Source: Pseudomonas bijieensis
Lineage (GTDB): Bacteria > Pseudomonadota > Gammaproteobacteria > Pseudomonadales > Pseudomonadaceae
Reading direction: 5' to 3'
DNA: 64,000 nucleotides
Assembly (NCBI RefSeq): GCF_013347965.1
Contig: NZ_CP048810.1
Coordinates: forward strand, 1 to 64,000
The notes beneath the pieces are model-generated. The model saw only the letters and a list, made by a program, of their open reading frames with translations, searched no databases and was not told the DNA's origin. How positions within the stretch are numbered: the first letter of the stretch is position 1; the number at the start of each line of letters is the position of its first letter. Below, piece by piece: positions 1-9,827 of this stretch. Position numbers and translations under genes: made by a program.

Positions 1-1
1 A

Positions 2-271
2 TGCATCACGTTCAGCGTCTCCCTCGCTGACGGGCCAGTATTGCGTATCACAGTGGCCGACAACGGCAATGGGATTACGCCTGAGCACATGGCGCGTATC
101 TTTTCCCATGGCTTCACGACGCGCAAAGACGGCCACGGTTTCGGCCTGCACAGCTGCGCGCTGGCCGCGCAGGAAATGGGTGGCAGCTTGACCGTGCGTA
201 GCGACGGGGCCGGGCAGGGCGCGACGTTCGTTCTCGATATTCCCATTGATGTCGCGCAGAGCCAGATGTGA
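2..271 (+). CDS. Sensor histidine kinase, C-terminal ATPase end (partial)
   Basis: This is the tail of a gene that begins before the window; the frame is open from base 2, so no start is visible. The visible residues carry the N box (ADNGNGI) and the G box (GHGFGLH) of a GHKL-type HATPase_c domain, followed by the usual final beta strands. It is therefore the ATP-binding end of a two-component sensor kinase that would phosphorylate a response regulator. Nothing can be said about the sensed signal because the input and dimerisation domains lie outside. A clear hairpin terminator follows 26 bases after the stop, so it is the last gene of its operon. Confidence 0.9.
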   Translation, partial: CITFSVSLADGPVLRITVADNGNGITPEHMARIFSHGFTTRKDGHGFGLHSCALAAQEMGGSLTVRSDGAGQGATFVLDIPIDVAQSQM

Positions 272-296
272 GTCTCGTTTCCCGCTCCAAGTATTT

Positions 297-330
297 AAAA
301 ATGGATCTCCGAAAAGAGGTCCATTTTTTT
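297..330 (+). terminator. Intrinsic terminator after the kinase gene
   Basis: A 9-bp stem (301-309 with 316-324, one G-T pair) with loop CGAAAA is followed by a run of seven T. An A run precedes the left arm, so it could also work on the minus strand. It separates the kinase gene from the lipase gene. Confidence 0.85.
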
Positions 331-495
331 GGCGGAATCACGGACTGTTCTAATTGCTGCGCAGGCGACCGCGCACCAAGTTGTCGCTTCCAAAACTGCG
401 GCTACACTCGATCTTGCTGGCCAAGACGGATCGACGGCAGCAGTGAGTTTTCGTTGGTCCCGTTGAATTATCTATCTTCGAGACAAGGAGCAGTC

Positions 496-1491
496 ATGAC
501 TTCGCTAGACTCACTTCAGCAAAGACAAATCAATCTTACCCACGCGTACGTGGTGAACAATGCGGCGCTGTCTTCGCCGGATTGGAAGAACATGAAGAAC
601 CCTTCGCCGAACCAGGTCAAAGACAACATTCTTACGCGCCTTAATGGCTCCAAGGTAGGCGGCGGCTATGGCGTAGCCTGGGGGCCCGCCCTGGTCCCGG
701 ATGGCGAGCATGTGGCTCACATCACGGTGGTGCTGGTCGGCGGGCAAAACGAAAACGACATCGTCGTGGTGACGAGTGGGACCCTTGCTGATTCCCTCAA
801 GGATCAAATAGATGACCTCGATATTTCTCCAATGGTGCCGTTGCAGAACCTCATCAAGAACTGCCCAGTGCCGGCACACTTGGCGCAGGGGACTGCGGAC
901 GGTGTAAAGGCGATACTGGATCAGGTATCGACAATCGGTTTCCAGGGCACACTTTGCGATTTTCTGGCAAAACAGCGCAGTGGTGCGACGATCCGGTTGG
1001 TCGGGCATAGCCTCGGCGGTGCCTTGATGTCGGTTCTAGCGCTTTACTTGAAAGATAAATTCTCGAACTTCAATTTCCATTGCGAAACGATTGCTGCGCC
1101 AACGGCCGGCGATGGTATTTTTGCGAGCTATTTCAATCAGCAGATGGCCGGCAATGCGCTACGTATCTACAACACGCTGGATGTCGTTCCGATGGCATGG
1201 TGCGCAACCTCTCTCGATTTCTCCTTGACGCTCTATGAGCCTACCAACGTCATCGATGAAAAAATGAAGGAAATGGTTTGCTCCAAAATCGATACCGTTA
1301 CCCGTAATAACTTGAACTACACGCAATGGGGCATGGGCGGTGCAAACATGGAGCTGCGGCTCTGTGGGAAACCTCAATCTCCGTGCCCAAGCTATGAAGC
1401 GCAATCCGGCTATCAGCACATCTACGAATACATTACGCTGCTGGGGTTGCAACTTGGTGATATCCCGATGCCGCCGCCGTCTGGCAGCTAG
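496..1491 (+). CDS. Class 3 lipase-like alpha/beta hydrolase
   Basis: The protein has 331 residues from the ATG at 496, chosen because AAGGAG lies five bases upstream; the frame is open further upstream, but no ribosome site is seen there. It is a serine hydrolase of the fungal-lipase (class 3) type. The nucleophile elbow GHSLGG places the catalytic Ser at about residue 172, with Asp229 (TLDVVP) and His308 (YQHIY) in the order and spacing expected of the triad. No signal peptide is seen, so the substrate is probably an intracellular ester, or the protein is exported by a route not visible here. It is a single gene between a terminator upstream and a convergent gene downstream. The substrate is unknown. 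Confidence 0.82.
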   Translation: MTSLDSLQQRQINLTHAYVVNNAALSSPDWKNMKNPSPNQVKDNILTRLNGSKVGGGYGVAWGPALVPDGEHVAHITVVLVGGQNENDIVVVTSGTLADSLKDQIDDLDISPMVPLQNLIKNCPVPAHLAQGTADGVKAILDQVSTIGFQGTLCDFLAKQRSGATIRLVGHSLGGALMSVLALYLKDKFSNFNFHCETIAAPTAGDGIFASYFNQQMAGNALRIYNTLDVVPMAWCATSLDFSLTLYEPTNVIDEKMKEMVCSKIDTVTRNNLNYTQWGMGGANMELRLCGKPQSPCPSYEAQSGYQHIYEYITLLGLQLGDIPMPPPSGS

Positions 1492-1516
1492 CGCACAGTC
1501 TCATCGATCAGGTGTT

Positions 1517-1566
1517 CGAGTTGCAGTTACCGGCATTCGTTCGGGAAATCACACAGCTGCAACTCG
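1517..1566. repeat. 10-bp inverted repeat between convergent genes
   Basis: CGAGTTGCAG at 1517-1526 is repeated as its exact reverse complement at 1557-1566, with a 30-base spacer that itself holds a short CCG/CGG pairing. It lies between the lipase gene and the convergent thiamine-diphosphate enzyme gene. It could form a long RNA hairpin that ends transcription from both sides, though no T run follows. Confidence 0.5.
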
Positions 1567-1678
1567 CTTATTCGCAGCGCTAATTTCATCCGGGTCGTTC
1601 ATGACGCGCGCCTCATCATTATTTTCCACATTCGCAATTCTGGACTTGTTTTTGAAGGGTACTGTGGCTACTGGCTCC

Positions 1679-3370
1679 TCAGGGCATGATGGGTAGCTCA
1701 ATGAGATTCGGGCAGCCTGAGCGAATACCTTCTTCGACAGCTCCCGCAATATCGCCAGCGCGCTCGATCCTGCGGGAAGGGATCCCCAGGGAAGAGGCGA
1801 GGGCCAGGAAATCGATCGCCGGGTCGCAGAGGTCCATGCCGATGAACTGGTGAGTGCTTGCACTTAGATAGTGCGCCTGGCTACGAGCGTAGTTCTTCAA
1901 AATGTTGTACTCGCCATTGTTCATGACAACGAACGTGACCGGCAGCCGCTCATGCGCCGCCGTCCAGAGTGCTTGCGGTGAGTACATTGCCGAGCCATCA
2001 CCGACCAGACAGACTACCGGGCTGCGGTCCAGGCCAAGTGACGTACCGACAGCCGCCGGCATGCCCCAGCCCAGGATGGCGCTGCGGGTAAAAAGATACT
2101 GGCGGGCCGAATGGGAATCCAGGCAGGCACGGACATGAGGAATCGTGGCGGGTGCTTCGTCGACGATCCAGACGTCCGGCCCGATAGCCCGGATAACCTC
2201 GTGGGCAGCCACGAAAGGCGTTGTCACCGGAGTGTTGAATTCGCGGCTGAGGCGAGCGACGACATCGGCACGACGTGTATCGCGTTCCTGGCCCGCGACG
2301 TTTCGCAGCGTCGCGATTGCCTCGCTGTGTGGGGCCAATTTCTTGTCCAGTATCGGCAACAGCGCTTGCAAGGAAAGTCTTAAATCCCCGATCAGCCCTA
2401 GCGCTGTCTCATGGACCCTACCTAGTTGGTGCCCATCGCCGGTCAATTGGATAAGGCGACAGTGAGATGGAATAGCGGGGCCCTGGGAATATTGATAGCT
2501 GATCAACGAATGGCCGCCGAGCAGGAAGACCGCGTCGAAGTCAGCGAACGTCTCCCTGATATCGGAAGCCTTCGCAGGCAGCGTTCCCCGCCACTGCGGA
2601 TGCGCCGTCGGGAACGGAATATGCCCGGGCCAGGATGGCCCGTAGACCGGCGCGCCGAGTGCTTCGGCGAGCATCACGGCTTCAACTTCCGCGCTCGACT
2701 GGATCACTTCTTCTCCAACGATAATCGCCAGATAGCCGGGGGTAATTGTCGCTAAGGCAGTGGCCAATTCCTCAATCATCCCGGTCACGGCACCGCGCTC
2801 GATTCGCGATGGCGGGCCGGCCGTTACATCCGTGTGTTGCTCCATCACGTTAATCGGCAGGGAAAGGAAAACCGGGCCCGCCGGCCCCGTGCGACAGTCC
2901 TGAAACGCACGACGCAGCAACATCGGGATGTGTTCGGGATGATGAATTTCCTCCGCCCATTTGACGCTCGGTCTGGCGAGAGCGACGAGGTCTCCGTGGA
3001 GCAGCGGGTCGGTCACGCCATGTCGGGTGTCTTGTTGGCCCGCCGTGACGACAAGCGGCGTATTCGCCATCTTCGCGTTGAGAATTGCGCCCATTGCATT
3101 GCCGAGTCCACCGGCCGTATGGAGGTTGACGAAGCCGGGGCGACCGGATGCCTGCGCATAACCGTCGGCCATCGCTACGACTGAGGCCTCTTGGAGGCCG
3201 AGGATGTATTGGATGTCTGGGGCGCCGGAGAGGGCGTCGAGCAAAGCCAGTTCGGTTGTTCCCGGATTGCCGAAGACGTGGCGTACACCTTCGCTGCGAA
3301 GCACTTCTACGAACAGGTCCGCGCCGCGTTGCCCGCGGCTGTTGGAAAAAACATTGGAACCTAAAGGCAT
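1679..3370 (-). CDS. Thiamine-diphosphate enzyme, benzoylformate decarboxylase type
   Basis: The protein has 563 residues from the ATG at 3370, where a GAGG site is present; the open frame extends about 67 codons upstream but that part has no family character. The N-terminal PYR domain carries FGNPGTTEL, the cofactor-activating Glu61 (LQEAS) and an active-site-like His84 (NLHTAGG), both conserved in benzoylformate decarboxylase. The C-terminal domain has GDGS at about 457 and NN at 484, the diphosphate/Mg site. It should decarboxylate or ligate a 2-oxo acid. The acetolactate-synthase/oxalyl-CoA family is an alternative, but the FGNPG and NLH motifs favour the decarboxylase branch. It stands alone, convergent with the lipase gene, and the physiological substrate is not known. 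Confidence 0.82.
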   Translation of the reverse strand: MPLGSNVFSNSRGQRGADLFVEVLRSEGVRHVFGNPGTTELALLDALSGAPDIQYILGLQEASVVAMADGYAQASGRPGFVNLHTAGGLGNAMGAILNAKMANTPLVVTAGQQDTRHGVTDPLLHGDLVALARPSVKWAEEIHHPEHIPMLLRRAFQDCRTGPAGPVFLSLPINVMEQHTDVTAGPPSRIERGAVTGMIEELATALATITPGYLAIIVGEEVIQSSAEVEAVMLAEALGAPVYGPSWPGHIPFPTAHPQWRGTLPAKASDIRETFADFDAVFLLGGHSLISYQYSQGPAIPSHCRLIQLTGDGHQLGRVHETALGLIGDLRLSLQALLPILDKKLAPHSEAIATLRNVAGQERDTRRADVVARLSREFNTPVTTPFVAAHEVIRAIGPDVWIVDEAPATIPHVRACLDSHSARQYLFTRSAILGWGMPAAVGTSLGLDRSPVVCLVGDGSAMYSPQALWTAAHERLPVTFVVMNNGEYNILKNYARSQAHYLSASTHQFIGMDLCDPAIDFLALASSLGIPSRRIERAGDIAGAVEEGIRSGCPNLIELPIMP

Positions 3371-3579
3371 GGCGCAGAACCTCATCTGGTCTGGAAGCTT
3401 TAATTTAGCCGGCTTGCTGTGGTGACTGTCGTGCGGCAACCGGATTGCCCGAGCCATGGTGATATCTAACGAAGACAGCTTGGTTGCCTGATTGTGCAAA
3501 GTATCAACCGTTGGTCGGTTCTGTCTCTTGGCGCCTGTCTCTCCATTAGGCCGACCTCGTTGTATATCCAAGAGCTTAT

Positions 3580-4326
3580 TTAATTTGCGCCCGATCTTTC
3601 CAGTAACTGGCTCCGGACCGAACCGTTACCCGTGGCCTTCAAAATCGCATTGCACAAGGCCCGGGCGACAGGTGCGTAACTGGTCTGGCTGGGCTGTGCG
3701 GTTTCGGGAGCTGCGGTGGGATTGATCAGGTGCACCGCGATCTGTCCTGGCAGCCATGAGACGAGTGGCCAACGGGTGCGATAGGCAGGTTTAGGCCGGG
3801 TATCTCCGGTGTTCGGAGCAAAATCGCAGGATGTCACAAACGCTATCCCTATCAGGCAAGCGCCTATGAGCTGCGAGCGCACGCGACCAGGATTTTTCAA
3901 GAAACCCATGTCCGCGACAACGACCGCGTCATGAATGATCAAGCGGCCTTCGTCGCTCACCTCGATATCGAGAACGACCGCCATGCAGGTCTGCGCGTCA
4001 TAGTGGGCAGCGATGCCTTGCGCCCGACCATGTCTTGGGGGCTTGCCCCAATGAGCTTTCTCTGCCGCTTCGGTGATGACGCTCCGCATTCGATGGCCAT
4101 CGACGCTTGATAAGTGCCGAGTGCCGTCGTTCACCGTCGATGCCGGATCAATCAGCGAAAGCAGGTAGTCCCGGTGATCCAGCTTGCAGGCTCGCACCTG
4201 CGCGGCCATGAATCGCTGTTCGGCGAACAGGCGCAGCAACAGGCCTTTTCTGTCCAGGTTGCTGTCGAGCGTCGATTGCCAAGTGAATGGATCAAGAGTA
4301 CTGACGTGCGCATCAGGATGGCTCAT
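3580..4326 (-). pseudogene. Isolated C-terminal piece of an IorB-like molybdopterin subunit
   Basis: The 248-residue product starts at the ATG at 4326, which has AGGAG seven bases upstream. It resembles only the last third of the large molybdopterin-binding subunit of isoquinoline 1-oxidoreductase/aldehyde oxidoreductase: AAEKAHWGKP, then GRAQGIAAHY, then a degenerate VADMGFLKNPGRVRSQ block, and near the end APVARALCNAILKATG. Full subunits have about 700-750 residues, and the catalytic GxGE-type segment before the last block is replaced by unrelated sequence. No small iron-sulfur subunit or cytochrome partner is nearby. It is most likely a decayed remnant. The good ribosome site leaves open that a short protein is still made. 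Confidence 0.6.
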
Positions 4327-4641
4327 TGCGTTTCTCCTTCCGGCTGATGGCAAGAGGTCCAGCTAAAGTGATGTGTCCTTGGTGCCCGTAACGCTGGCAC
4401 CGTAAGTGCAGTCATTGGGGGATACTTTAGTGAGAAGGATCTGACGTCAGAGTGACCGGAGGCTGACAGGAACATGTCAGGTTTTCATGGTGTCACTCCG
4501 TCACCAGTAATGGGTCGGCTCGCAGGCCTGAAGGTCAACCGCTGGCCCGCGTGACTGCGAATCATGCTGCCTCGGGTTTCTCTCCAGGCACATCTGTCGG
4601 GTCTGGAATCCCTCGGCACCCAACGAGGGGCTTCGATGCGA
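4327..4641. other. Gene-free spacer downstream of ureD
   Basis: No coding sequence is supported here. It holds a GGTGCC/GGCACC dyad (4381-4401), a sigma-54-like sequence on the plus strand (4395-4410), and a CTGACA/TGTCAG hairpin followed by GTTTT on the plus strand (about 4469-4491). The hairpin may help end urease-operon transcription. Confidence 0.5.
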
Positions 4642-5508
4642 TCATTTGCGTCGCGGCCTTGGTGCAGCGCCGAACAGTTGTTCACGGACGCAGGACCAGG
4701 CGCAGTGCAGCCCTGTGCGCAATGCCACTGCATCGAGGGTCATGAGGCGCAAGCTGACCCCGCAATCGTTGGGCAGCGCGCTGACGCCCACGTAGCTGTC
4801 GGGCAGGCTGCTCAGGGCATCGCGCAGGCGTTGCTTGAGGGCGTCGACCGGTAGGTCATGCCCCACCAGCATGAAGGTCGCCAGCGCCTGCATGCCTTCG
4901 CTGACCCCTGGTAATCGACGGCGCATGTCCTCTCCGGTCAGCGCCAGGTGATCACCTGCCAACAGCCGGCCGTTGTGGCTGCGCACTTGCAGGTCGGCGC
5001 GATAGGCGTCGAATACCCCTGTGTTGCCTTCAGGCGCATGCAGGCAGAACGCATCGCAAAGCATCACCCTGGCCGCGGGGTGCAGGATCACCTCGACCCG
5101 GCTGTGCAGCCTGGCGTGGGGAAACAGGATCGTCGCCATTGGCAGGTATTCGAGCAAGGCGCCGCTCTTGGCTTCCAGGCTGACCACCTGCTGCGCTGGC
5201 TGTTCGAGCATGCTGTGTGCGACGGTGGCCGCACCGGTGCTGACGTGTGCCTGGCTACCGGGTTCAGCCCGCACCTGCACGTGCAGGTGTTCCCCCGCGA
5301 AGATGCCCCCCGAACAGGACTGCAGGTACACCGCTGCCATGCCTGGCGGGTCGTCGGGCAGTTTGAGCGTGCGTCCCAGATGAAACGGGTAGCCCACCTG
5401 CTGCGCAGAAATGTAGCTGTCGCCATTCGGGGTTTGGCTGAAGGTAATTCGCGCCTGTGGCTCGACGGATTCGGTCAAGGGACGAAACAGCGTCTGAGGC
5501 GCGTTCAT
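4642..5508 (-). CDS. ureD: Urease accessory protein UreD
   Basis: A 288-residue UreD/UreH family protein. It binds apo-urease and, with UreF and UreG, delivers nickel and carbon dioxide to the active site. The [16 protein letters not shown] start, the GGIFAGEHL block, [11 protein letters not shown] and the [12 protein letters not shown] region follow the family order. Its ATG overlaps the ureG stop as ATGA, which indicates translational coupling and fixes the start (a TTG two codons earlier is less likely). It is the last gene of the urt-ure run. Placing ureD at the end, away from the structural genes, is unlike the ureDABC order of many proteobacteria. Confidence 0.9.
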   Translation of the reverse strand: MNAPQTLFRPLTESVEPQARITFSQTPNGDSYISAQQVGYPFHLGRTLKLPDDPPGMAAVYLQSCSGGIFAGEHLHVQVRAEPGSQAHVSTGAATVAHSMLEQPAQQVVSLEAKSGALLEYLPMATILFPHARLHSRVEVILHPAARVMLCDAFCLHAPEGNTGVFDAYRADLQVRSHNGRLLAGDHLALTGEDMRRRLPGVSEGMQALATFMLVGHDLPVDALKQRLRDALSSLPDSYVGVSALPNDCGVSLRLMTLDAVALRTGLHCAWSCVREQLFGAAPRPRRK

Positions 5509-6164
5509 GGGCAATCGAACAGCACGGCGCGGCTGATGGCGTCGACCACCGCATCGACGCCTGCGCCCGTGGCGCAGTTGGTGAACAGCACCGGCTTTGC
5601 GCCGCGGGCCTCGGCGGATTCACGACGCATGCGTGCCAGATCGACCCCGACGTAGGGCGCCAGATCGTACTTGTTGACGACGAGCAGGTCGCAACTCAGA
5701 ACTCCCGGCCCTCGTTTTCGCGGAATGTCGTCGCCCCCTGCAACGTCGATGACGAAGATCCAGTAATCCACCAGGTCCAGGGAAAAGGTCGACGCCAGGT
5801 TGTCGCCGCCGGATTCGATCAGGATCAGGTCCAGGCGCTGGAAACGCGCTTCGAGCTCGTCCGCCATCTGCAGGTTCAGCGTCGGGTCTTCGCGGATCGC
5901 CGTGTGCGGGCATGCGCCGGTTTCCACCGCGCGTACTCGCTCCGGGTCGATCAGGCCGCTGCGTCTGACTCGCTCGGCATCCTCGCGGGTCGCCAGGTCG
6001 TTGGTGATCACCGCAAGCTCCGTGCCTCGGGCAATAAAACGCGGGATCAGCTGTTCCAGCAGGCGGGTCTTGCCCGAACCGACCGGCCCCCCGATACCCA
6101 CCCGTGCAGCACCGGGATGGGGGACGGGCTCGGCGAGCGGTTGTGCATTGAGTCGGGTATTCAT
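5505..6164 (-). CDS. ureG: Urease accessory GTPase UreG
   Basis: A 219-residue SIMIBI-class GTPase that hydrolyses GTP during nickel insertion into urease. The P-loop GGPVGSGKT starts near residue 23, followed by the TNDL switch, the metal-binding CPH motif ([13 protein letters not shown]) that bridges the Ni-loaded dimer, the ESGGDNLA segment, and [10 protein letters not shown] for base recognition. Two adjacent ATG codons are possible starts (6167 and 6164); the AGGAG site sits better for 6164. It lies 25 bases after ureC and overlaps ureD. Confidence 0.94.
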   Translation of the reverse strand: MNTRLNAQPLAEPVPHPGAARVGIGGPVGSGKTRLLEQLIPRFIARGTELAVITNDLATREDAERVRRSGLIDPERVRAVETGACPHTAIREDPTLNLQMADELEARFQRLDLILIESGGDNLASTFSLDLVDYWIFVIDVAGGDDIPRKRGPGVLSCDLLVVNKYDLAPYVGVDLARMRRESAEARGAKPVLFTNCATGAGVDAVVDAISRAVLFDCP

Positions 6165-6189
6165 CATCGGGCTCCTTGTACCTTAGGGT

Positions 6190-7902
6190 TCAGCGCAGCA
6201 TGTAGCGCTGGGCCAGCGGGACTTCGCTGACCGGCTCACAGGTCAGGCGTTCGCCATCGGCGTATACGTCGAATGTCTGCGGATCGACACGGATGTCGGG
6301 GCAGGCGTCGTTATGCAACATGTCGGATTTGCGCAAGGTGCGGGTGCCGATGGCAGGCAGCAGGGCTTTTTTGAGGCCCAGTTTCGCTGCCGTGTCGGAC
6401 TCCACGGCCAGACGATTGACGAAATTCACCGACAGAGCCTGCTTGGCCTCACCGAACGCACCCCATTGAGGGCGCATCACCAATGGCTCGCAGGTATAGA
6501 GCGATGCGGCCGAATCCCCCATCACGCCATGCACGATGAAACCACCCTTGACCACCAGTTCCGGCTTGATCCCGAAGAACGCCGGGCGCCATAGCACCAG
6601 ATCGGCGATCTTGCCCGGCTCCAGCGAGCCAATGTAGCGGTCAATGCCGAACACCCGTGCCGCGTTGATGGTGTACTTGGCGATGTAGCGTTTGATCCGT
6701 TCGTTGTCGCCCAGCGCGGTGCTTTCTTCAGGCAGGCGGCCGCGCTGGTCCTTCATCTTCGAGGCCAGTTGCCAGGTGCGGCAGATGACTTCATTGATCC
6801 GGCCCATGCCCTGGCTGTCCGAGCCGAGGATCGAGATCGCCCCGGTGTCATGCAGGATGTCCTCGGCGGCGATGGTTTGCGGGCGCACCCGCGATTCGGC
6901 GAAGGCGACGTCTTCCGGCACATCGGGATTGAGGTGATGACAAACCATGATCATGTCCAGGTGCTCGTCGAACGTGTTCACGGTGTAGGGGTTGGTCGGG
7001 TTGGTGGAGGAGGGGATGCAGTTGGCCTTGCCGGCCACGCTGATGATATCTGGCGCATGCCCACCCCCCGCACCCTCGGTGTGATACATGTGAATGGTGC
7101 GATCGCCGATGGCCGCCAGGGTGTCTTCCAGAAACCCTGATTCATTGAGGGTGTCGGTGTGCAGCTGCACCTGGAAATCGTATTCGTCGGCGACCTTCAG
7201 GCAGGTGTCGATCACTGCCGGCATCGCGCCCCAGTCTTCGTGGATCTTCAATCCCAGGCAGCCACCGCGCAGTTGCCCGAGCAACGATTCGGGTTTGCTG
7301 GAATTGCCGCGTCCCAGAAAACCGAAGTTGATCGGCCACGCTTCGCAGGCTTGCAGCATCTTGCCCACGTTCCATTCGCCGCCGCAGTCGATGCCCACCG
7401 TGATCGGGCCCAGCGAGCCGCCGATCAGGGTAGTCAGCCCTGCCGCCAGGGCGTGTTCGCACAGTTGCGCCGAGTCGAAATGCACATGCACATCGATGCC
7501 ACCGGGGGTGACGATCAGACCTTCGGCGTCGCGCACGGTGGTCGCCACGCCGCAGATCAGTTGCGGGTGCACGCCGTCCATGACCTGCGGATTGCCGGCC
7601 TTGCCGATGGCGACGATCTTGCCGTCCTTGATGCCGATGTCGCCTTTGACGATGCCGATCACCGGATCGATGATCAGCGCATTGCAGATCAGCATGTCCA
7701 GTGCCCCGTCGTCGCTGTCGTGACCCGGCATCAGGCCCATGCCATCGCGCAGGGTCTTGCCGCCGCCGTGCAGGCATTCGTCGCCCGGCACCGAGTGATC
7801 GAACTCGACCTCGGCCAGCAGCGAGGTGTCGCCCAGACGCACGGCATCGCCAACGGTGGGGCCGTACATCGCGGCGTATTCCTTGCGGGTCATCGTTGCC
7901 AT
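6190..7902 (-). CDS. ureC: Urease alpha subunit
   Basis: The 570-residue catalytic subunit of nickel urease, which hydrolyses urea to ammonia and carbamate. All metal ligands are visible: the VHVHFD pair of His, the carbamylated Lys in GLKIHEDWG, His in QLHTDTLNE and [10 protein letters not shown], and Asp in GSDSQGMGR. The flap His lies in MVCHHLNP, with the flap Cys equivalent just before it. The length is standard. It starts four bases after the ureAB stop, and together they form the heteromer. The sequence is intact, so an active enzyme is expected if the accessory genes are expressed. Confidence 0.97.
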   Translation of the reverse strand: MATMTRKEYAAMYGPTVGDAVRLGDTSLLAEVEFDHSVPGDECLHGGGKTLRDGMGLMPGHDSDDGALDMLICNALIIDPVIGIVKGDIGIKDGKIVAIGKAGNPQVMDGVHPQLICGVATTVRDAEGLIVTPGGIDVHVHFDSAQLCEHALAAGLTTLIGGSLGPITVGIDCGGEWNVGKMLQACEAWPINFGFLGRGNSSKPESLLGQLRGGCLGLKIHEDWGAMPAVIDTCLKVADEYDFQVQLHTDTLNESGFLEDTLAAIGDRTIHMYHTEGAGGGHAPDIISVAGKANCIPSSTNPTNPYTVNTFDEHLDMIMVCHHLNPDVPEDVAFAESRVRPQTIAAEDILHDTGAISILGSDSQGMGRINEVICRTWQLASKMKDQRGRLPEESTALGDNERIKRYIAKYTINAARVFGIDRYIGSLEPGKIADLVLWRPAFFGIKPELVVKGGFIVHGVMGDSAASLYTCEPLVMRPQWGAFGEAKQALSVNFVNRLAVESDTAAKLGLKKALLPAIGTRTLRKSDMLHNDACPDIRVDPQTFDVYADGERLTCEPVSEVPLAQRYMLR

Positions 7903-7905
7903 GGT

Positions 7906-8601
7906 TCAGGCCCCCTTGAAGTGTTGAGCACGCGCGCGGTCCAGCGCTGCGGCCTTGCAGGCCGGATCGTGCAGGTTGCCATTGGTCAGGCCGCTGAAGC
8001 CGTGGATGTCGCCGCTGCCGCCAAACTGCACCAGTTGCACCTCGCGCAACTCGCCGGGCTCGAAACGCACGGCAGTCCCGGCCGGGATATCCAGATGCAT
8101 GCCGAAGGCGATTTCCCTGGGGAAATCCAGCGCTTTGTTGACCTCGAAAAAGTGATAGTGGCTGCCAATCTGCACCGGGCGGTCGCCGGTGTTGATTGCG
8201 CGCAGGGTGGCTGTGGGCCGGCCGCTGCTCAGCTGAATGTCGCCCTCTGGCGAGATGATCTCCCCCGGGGTTGGCATGATCGCCAGCGCCAGTCGGCCGG
8301 GACGGATCGGCTGGTGCACGGTGACCAGCTTGGTGCCGTCGGGAAACGTACCTTCCACTTGCAGCACCGGCAGCAGGTCGGCGACACCGGGCATCACGTC
8401 GTCGGTGGTAAGGAGGGTCGAGCCGAAGCCGATCAGCTCGGCGACGCTACGACCTTCACGCGCGCCTTCGAGAATCTCGTCGGCGATCAGGGCGCTGGCT
8501 TCCGGAAAGTTCAGGCGCAGGCCCTTGGCGCGGCGTTTGCGCGATAGCTCGGCGGCGGTGTACAGCGTCAGCCGTTCGAGTTCTGTCGGGGTCAGCAGCA
8601 T
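7906..8601 (-). CDS. ureAB: Fused urease gamma-beta subunit
   Basis: A 231-residue protein in which the gamma subunit (about residues 1-100, [20 protein letters not shown]) is fused to the beta subunit (about 110-215, with [14 protein letters not shown] and [14 protein letters not shown]). In many Pseudomonas ureases these are separate UreA and UreB polypeptides; a fusion of this order is known from Helicobacter UreA and some other bacteria. The start is the ATG at 8601, with AGGAG seven bases upstream; a TTG six bases earlier is ignored. It lies between ureF and ureC in the same operon. The linker is short and has no frameshift, so the fusion looks functional. Confidence 0.93.
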   Translation of the reverse strand: MLLTPTELERLTLYTAAELSRKRRAKGLRLNFPEASALIADEILEGAREGRSVAELIGFGSTLLTTDDVMPGVADLLPVLQVEGTFPDGTKLVTVHQPIRPGRLALAIMPTPGEIISPEGDIQLSSGRPTATLRAINTGDRPVQIGSHYHFFEVNKALDFPREIAFGMHLDIPAGTAVRFEPGELREVQLVQFGGSGDIHGFSGLTNGNLHDPACKAAALDRARAQHFKGA

Positions 8602-8643
8602 GTTCAAGCTCCTGTGTTGACGGCAGGCACAGAGCCCATCACC

Positions 8644-9369
8644 TCAATTGGCAAAAAGTCGGAGTTCCTGGGTTTCGTGACGCATCACGGCGATCTCTGC
8701 CATGGGGGTAAAACCGCAGGCGTCTTCAAGCTCGGGCACGGGCCAGGTGAGGATGTCCAGCAGCAGAGGCTGGATAGTGGTCAGCACCCTTTGCGCATCC
8801 AGATGGCCCATGACGCCCAGGCGTACGGCGGCACTGACCAGCCCCGTGCACAGCCCGTGAGCGGCGGCGAGTTGGCAGTGGTCGTGGTCCATGCCCAGGC
8901 GTTGCCAGAGCAACCCTTGCACCACGGCCAGATGCCCCGGTGCGTCGCCCGCCAGTACACACTGCTGGTAGGCCTCGGCGCCTGGTGTACCCATGGCCAC
9001 ATGCACACCCAGCAGTGACTGACCCACACGGCGCGAGCCCAGGCGCAGTTCCTCGGCCAGGGTCAAGGCTTCGACCTGTGCATCCAGCGCACATAACCCC
9101 TGAGTGTCGGTGGCCGCGTACCAGGCTGCGGACAGGAACGCCCGGTCGAAACCGGCCCATCGGTGACGCAGCTGTCCCTCGACGAATCCGCTGACCTGAG
9201 CACTGCGATCCCGATACACGCCCCGTTGGCGACGAGGGGCCGAGATCTCTGCACCCAGACGACCATCGGCCACCAGCGTCTCCAGTCCCCATGACCAGGC
9301 CACCGCGCCCCCTGGGAAAAAGCTGTCGGCCTGTTGCAGCGCCAACAGGCTGCTGTGTAGCGGACTCAT
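8644..9369 (-). CDS. ureF: Urease accessory protein UreF
   Basis: A 241-residue UreF protein, the component of the UreD-UreF-UreG activation complex thought to gate UreG and hold the nickel tunnel. It opens with the family hallmark [18 protein letters not shown] and contains the helical [18 protein letters not shown] segment typical of UreF. The ATG overlaps the ureE stop as ATGA, so the two are translationally coupled. A 42-base gap separates it from ureAB. Confidence 0.92.
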   Translation of the reverse strand: MSPLHSSLLALQQADSFFPGGAVAWSWGLETLVADGRLGAEISAPRRQRGVYRDRSAQVSGFVEGQLRHRWAGFDRAFLSAAWYAATDTQGLCALDAQVEALTLAEELRLGSRRVGQSLLGVHVAMGTPGAEAYQQCVLAGDAPGHLAVVQGLLWQRLGMDHDHCQLAAAHGLCTGLVSAAVRLGVMGHLDAQRVLTTIQPLLLDILTWPVPELEDACGFTPMAEIAVMRHETQELRLFAN

Positions 9370-9806
9370 GAACGCGACACCCGGCCGTCGGCCAACATCG
9401 GTGCCAGGCGCTCCAGGTAGTCCGCTTGCGGGCCATGTAGCGGGATCTGTAGCTGATCACCGGCGAAACGCACTTTCCAGTGCATGTTCCCTGCGAAATA
9501 CCCCAGTTCCAGCGCTGCGCCAGCATCGCGAGGGCGCAGCGTCAGGTACTGCTGGTCCAGCATCTGCACGACGATGGCGCGCTCACCGTCGAGCATCAGC
9601 ACCGAGCCGTTGCGCAACTGTTGATGGCGCTCAAGACGAATGGCGCAGTCAGTGCCACGGTCACTGGCCAGGCGCAGGCGATGACGCTGGATGTCGCTGG
9701 CCGAAAGGCTCAGGGTTTCGACCTGGCCGTTGTGGTCCAGGTCGTGCAGCCGCTCGGCGAGAGCAGGGTCGCTGGCCTGGCCGACGATGCGATCGAGTAT
9801 CAACAT
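9366..9806 (-). CDS. ureE: Urease nickel chaperone UreE
   Basis: A 146-residue UreE, the metallochaperone that passes nickel to UreG. The N-terminal peptide-binding domain is followed by the metal-binding domain, with the conserved His in [12 protein letters not shown]. The histidine-rich C-terminal tail found in Klebsiella UreE is absent; the protein ends in DGRVSRS. It begins the accessory/structural urease half of the operon, 21 bases after urtE. Confidence 0.9.
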   Translation of the reverse strand: MLILDRIVGQASDPALAERLHDLDHNGQVETLSLSASDIQRHRLRLASDRGTDCAIRLERHQQLRNGSVLMLDGERAIVVQMLDQQYLTLRPRDAGAALELGYFAGNMHWKVRFAGDQLQIPLHGPQADYLERLAPMLADGRVSRS

Positions 9807-9827
9807 GGCGTGGTCTCCAGTGCCGAA

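Noticed and set aside
7159..8547. A 462-codon open frame on the plus strand opposite ureC and ureAB
   Set aside because: It is a high-GC shadow of the urease genes; no family motif, ribosome site or sensible composition (very rich in Gln, His and Arg).
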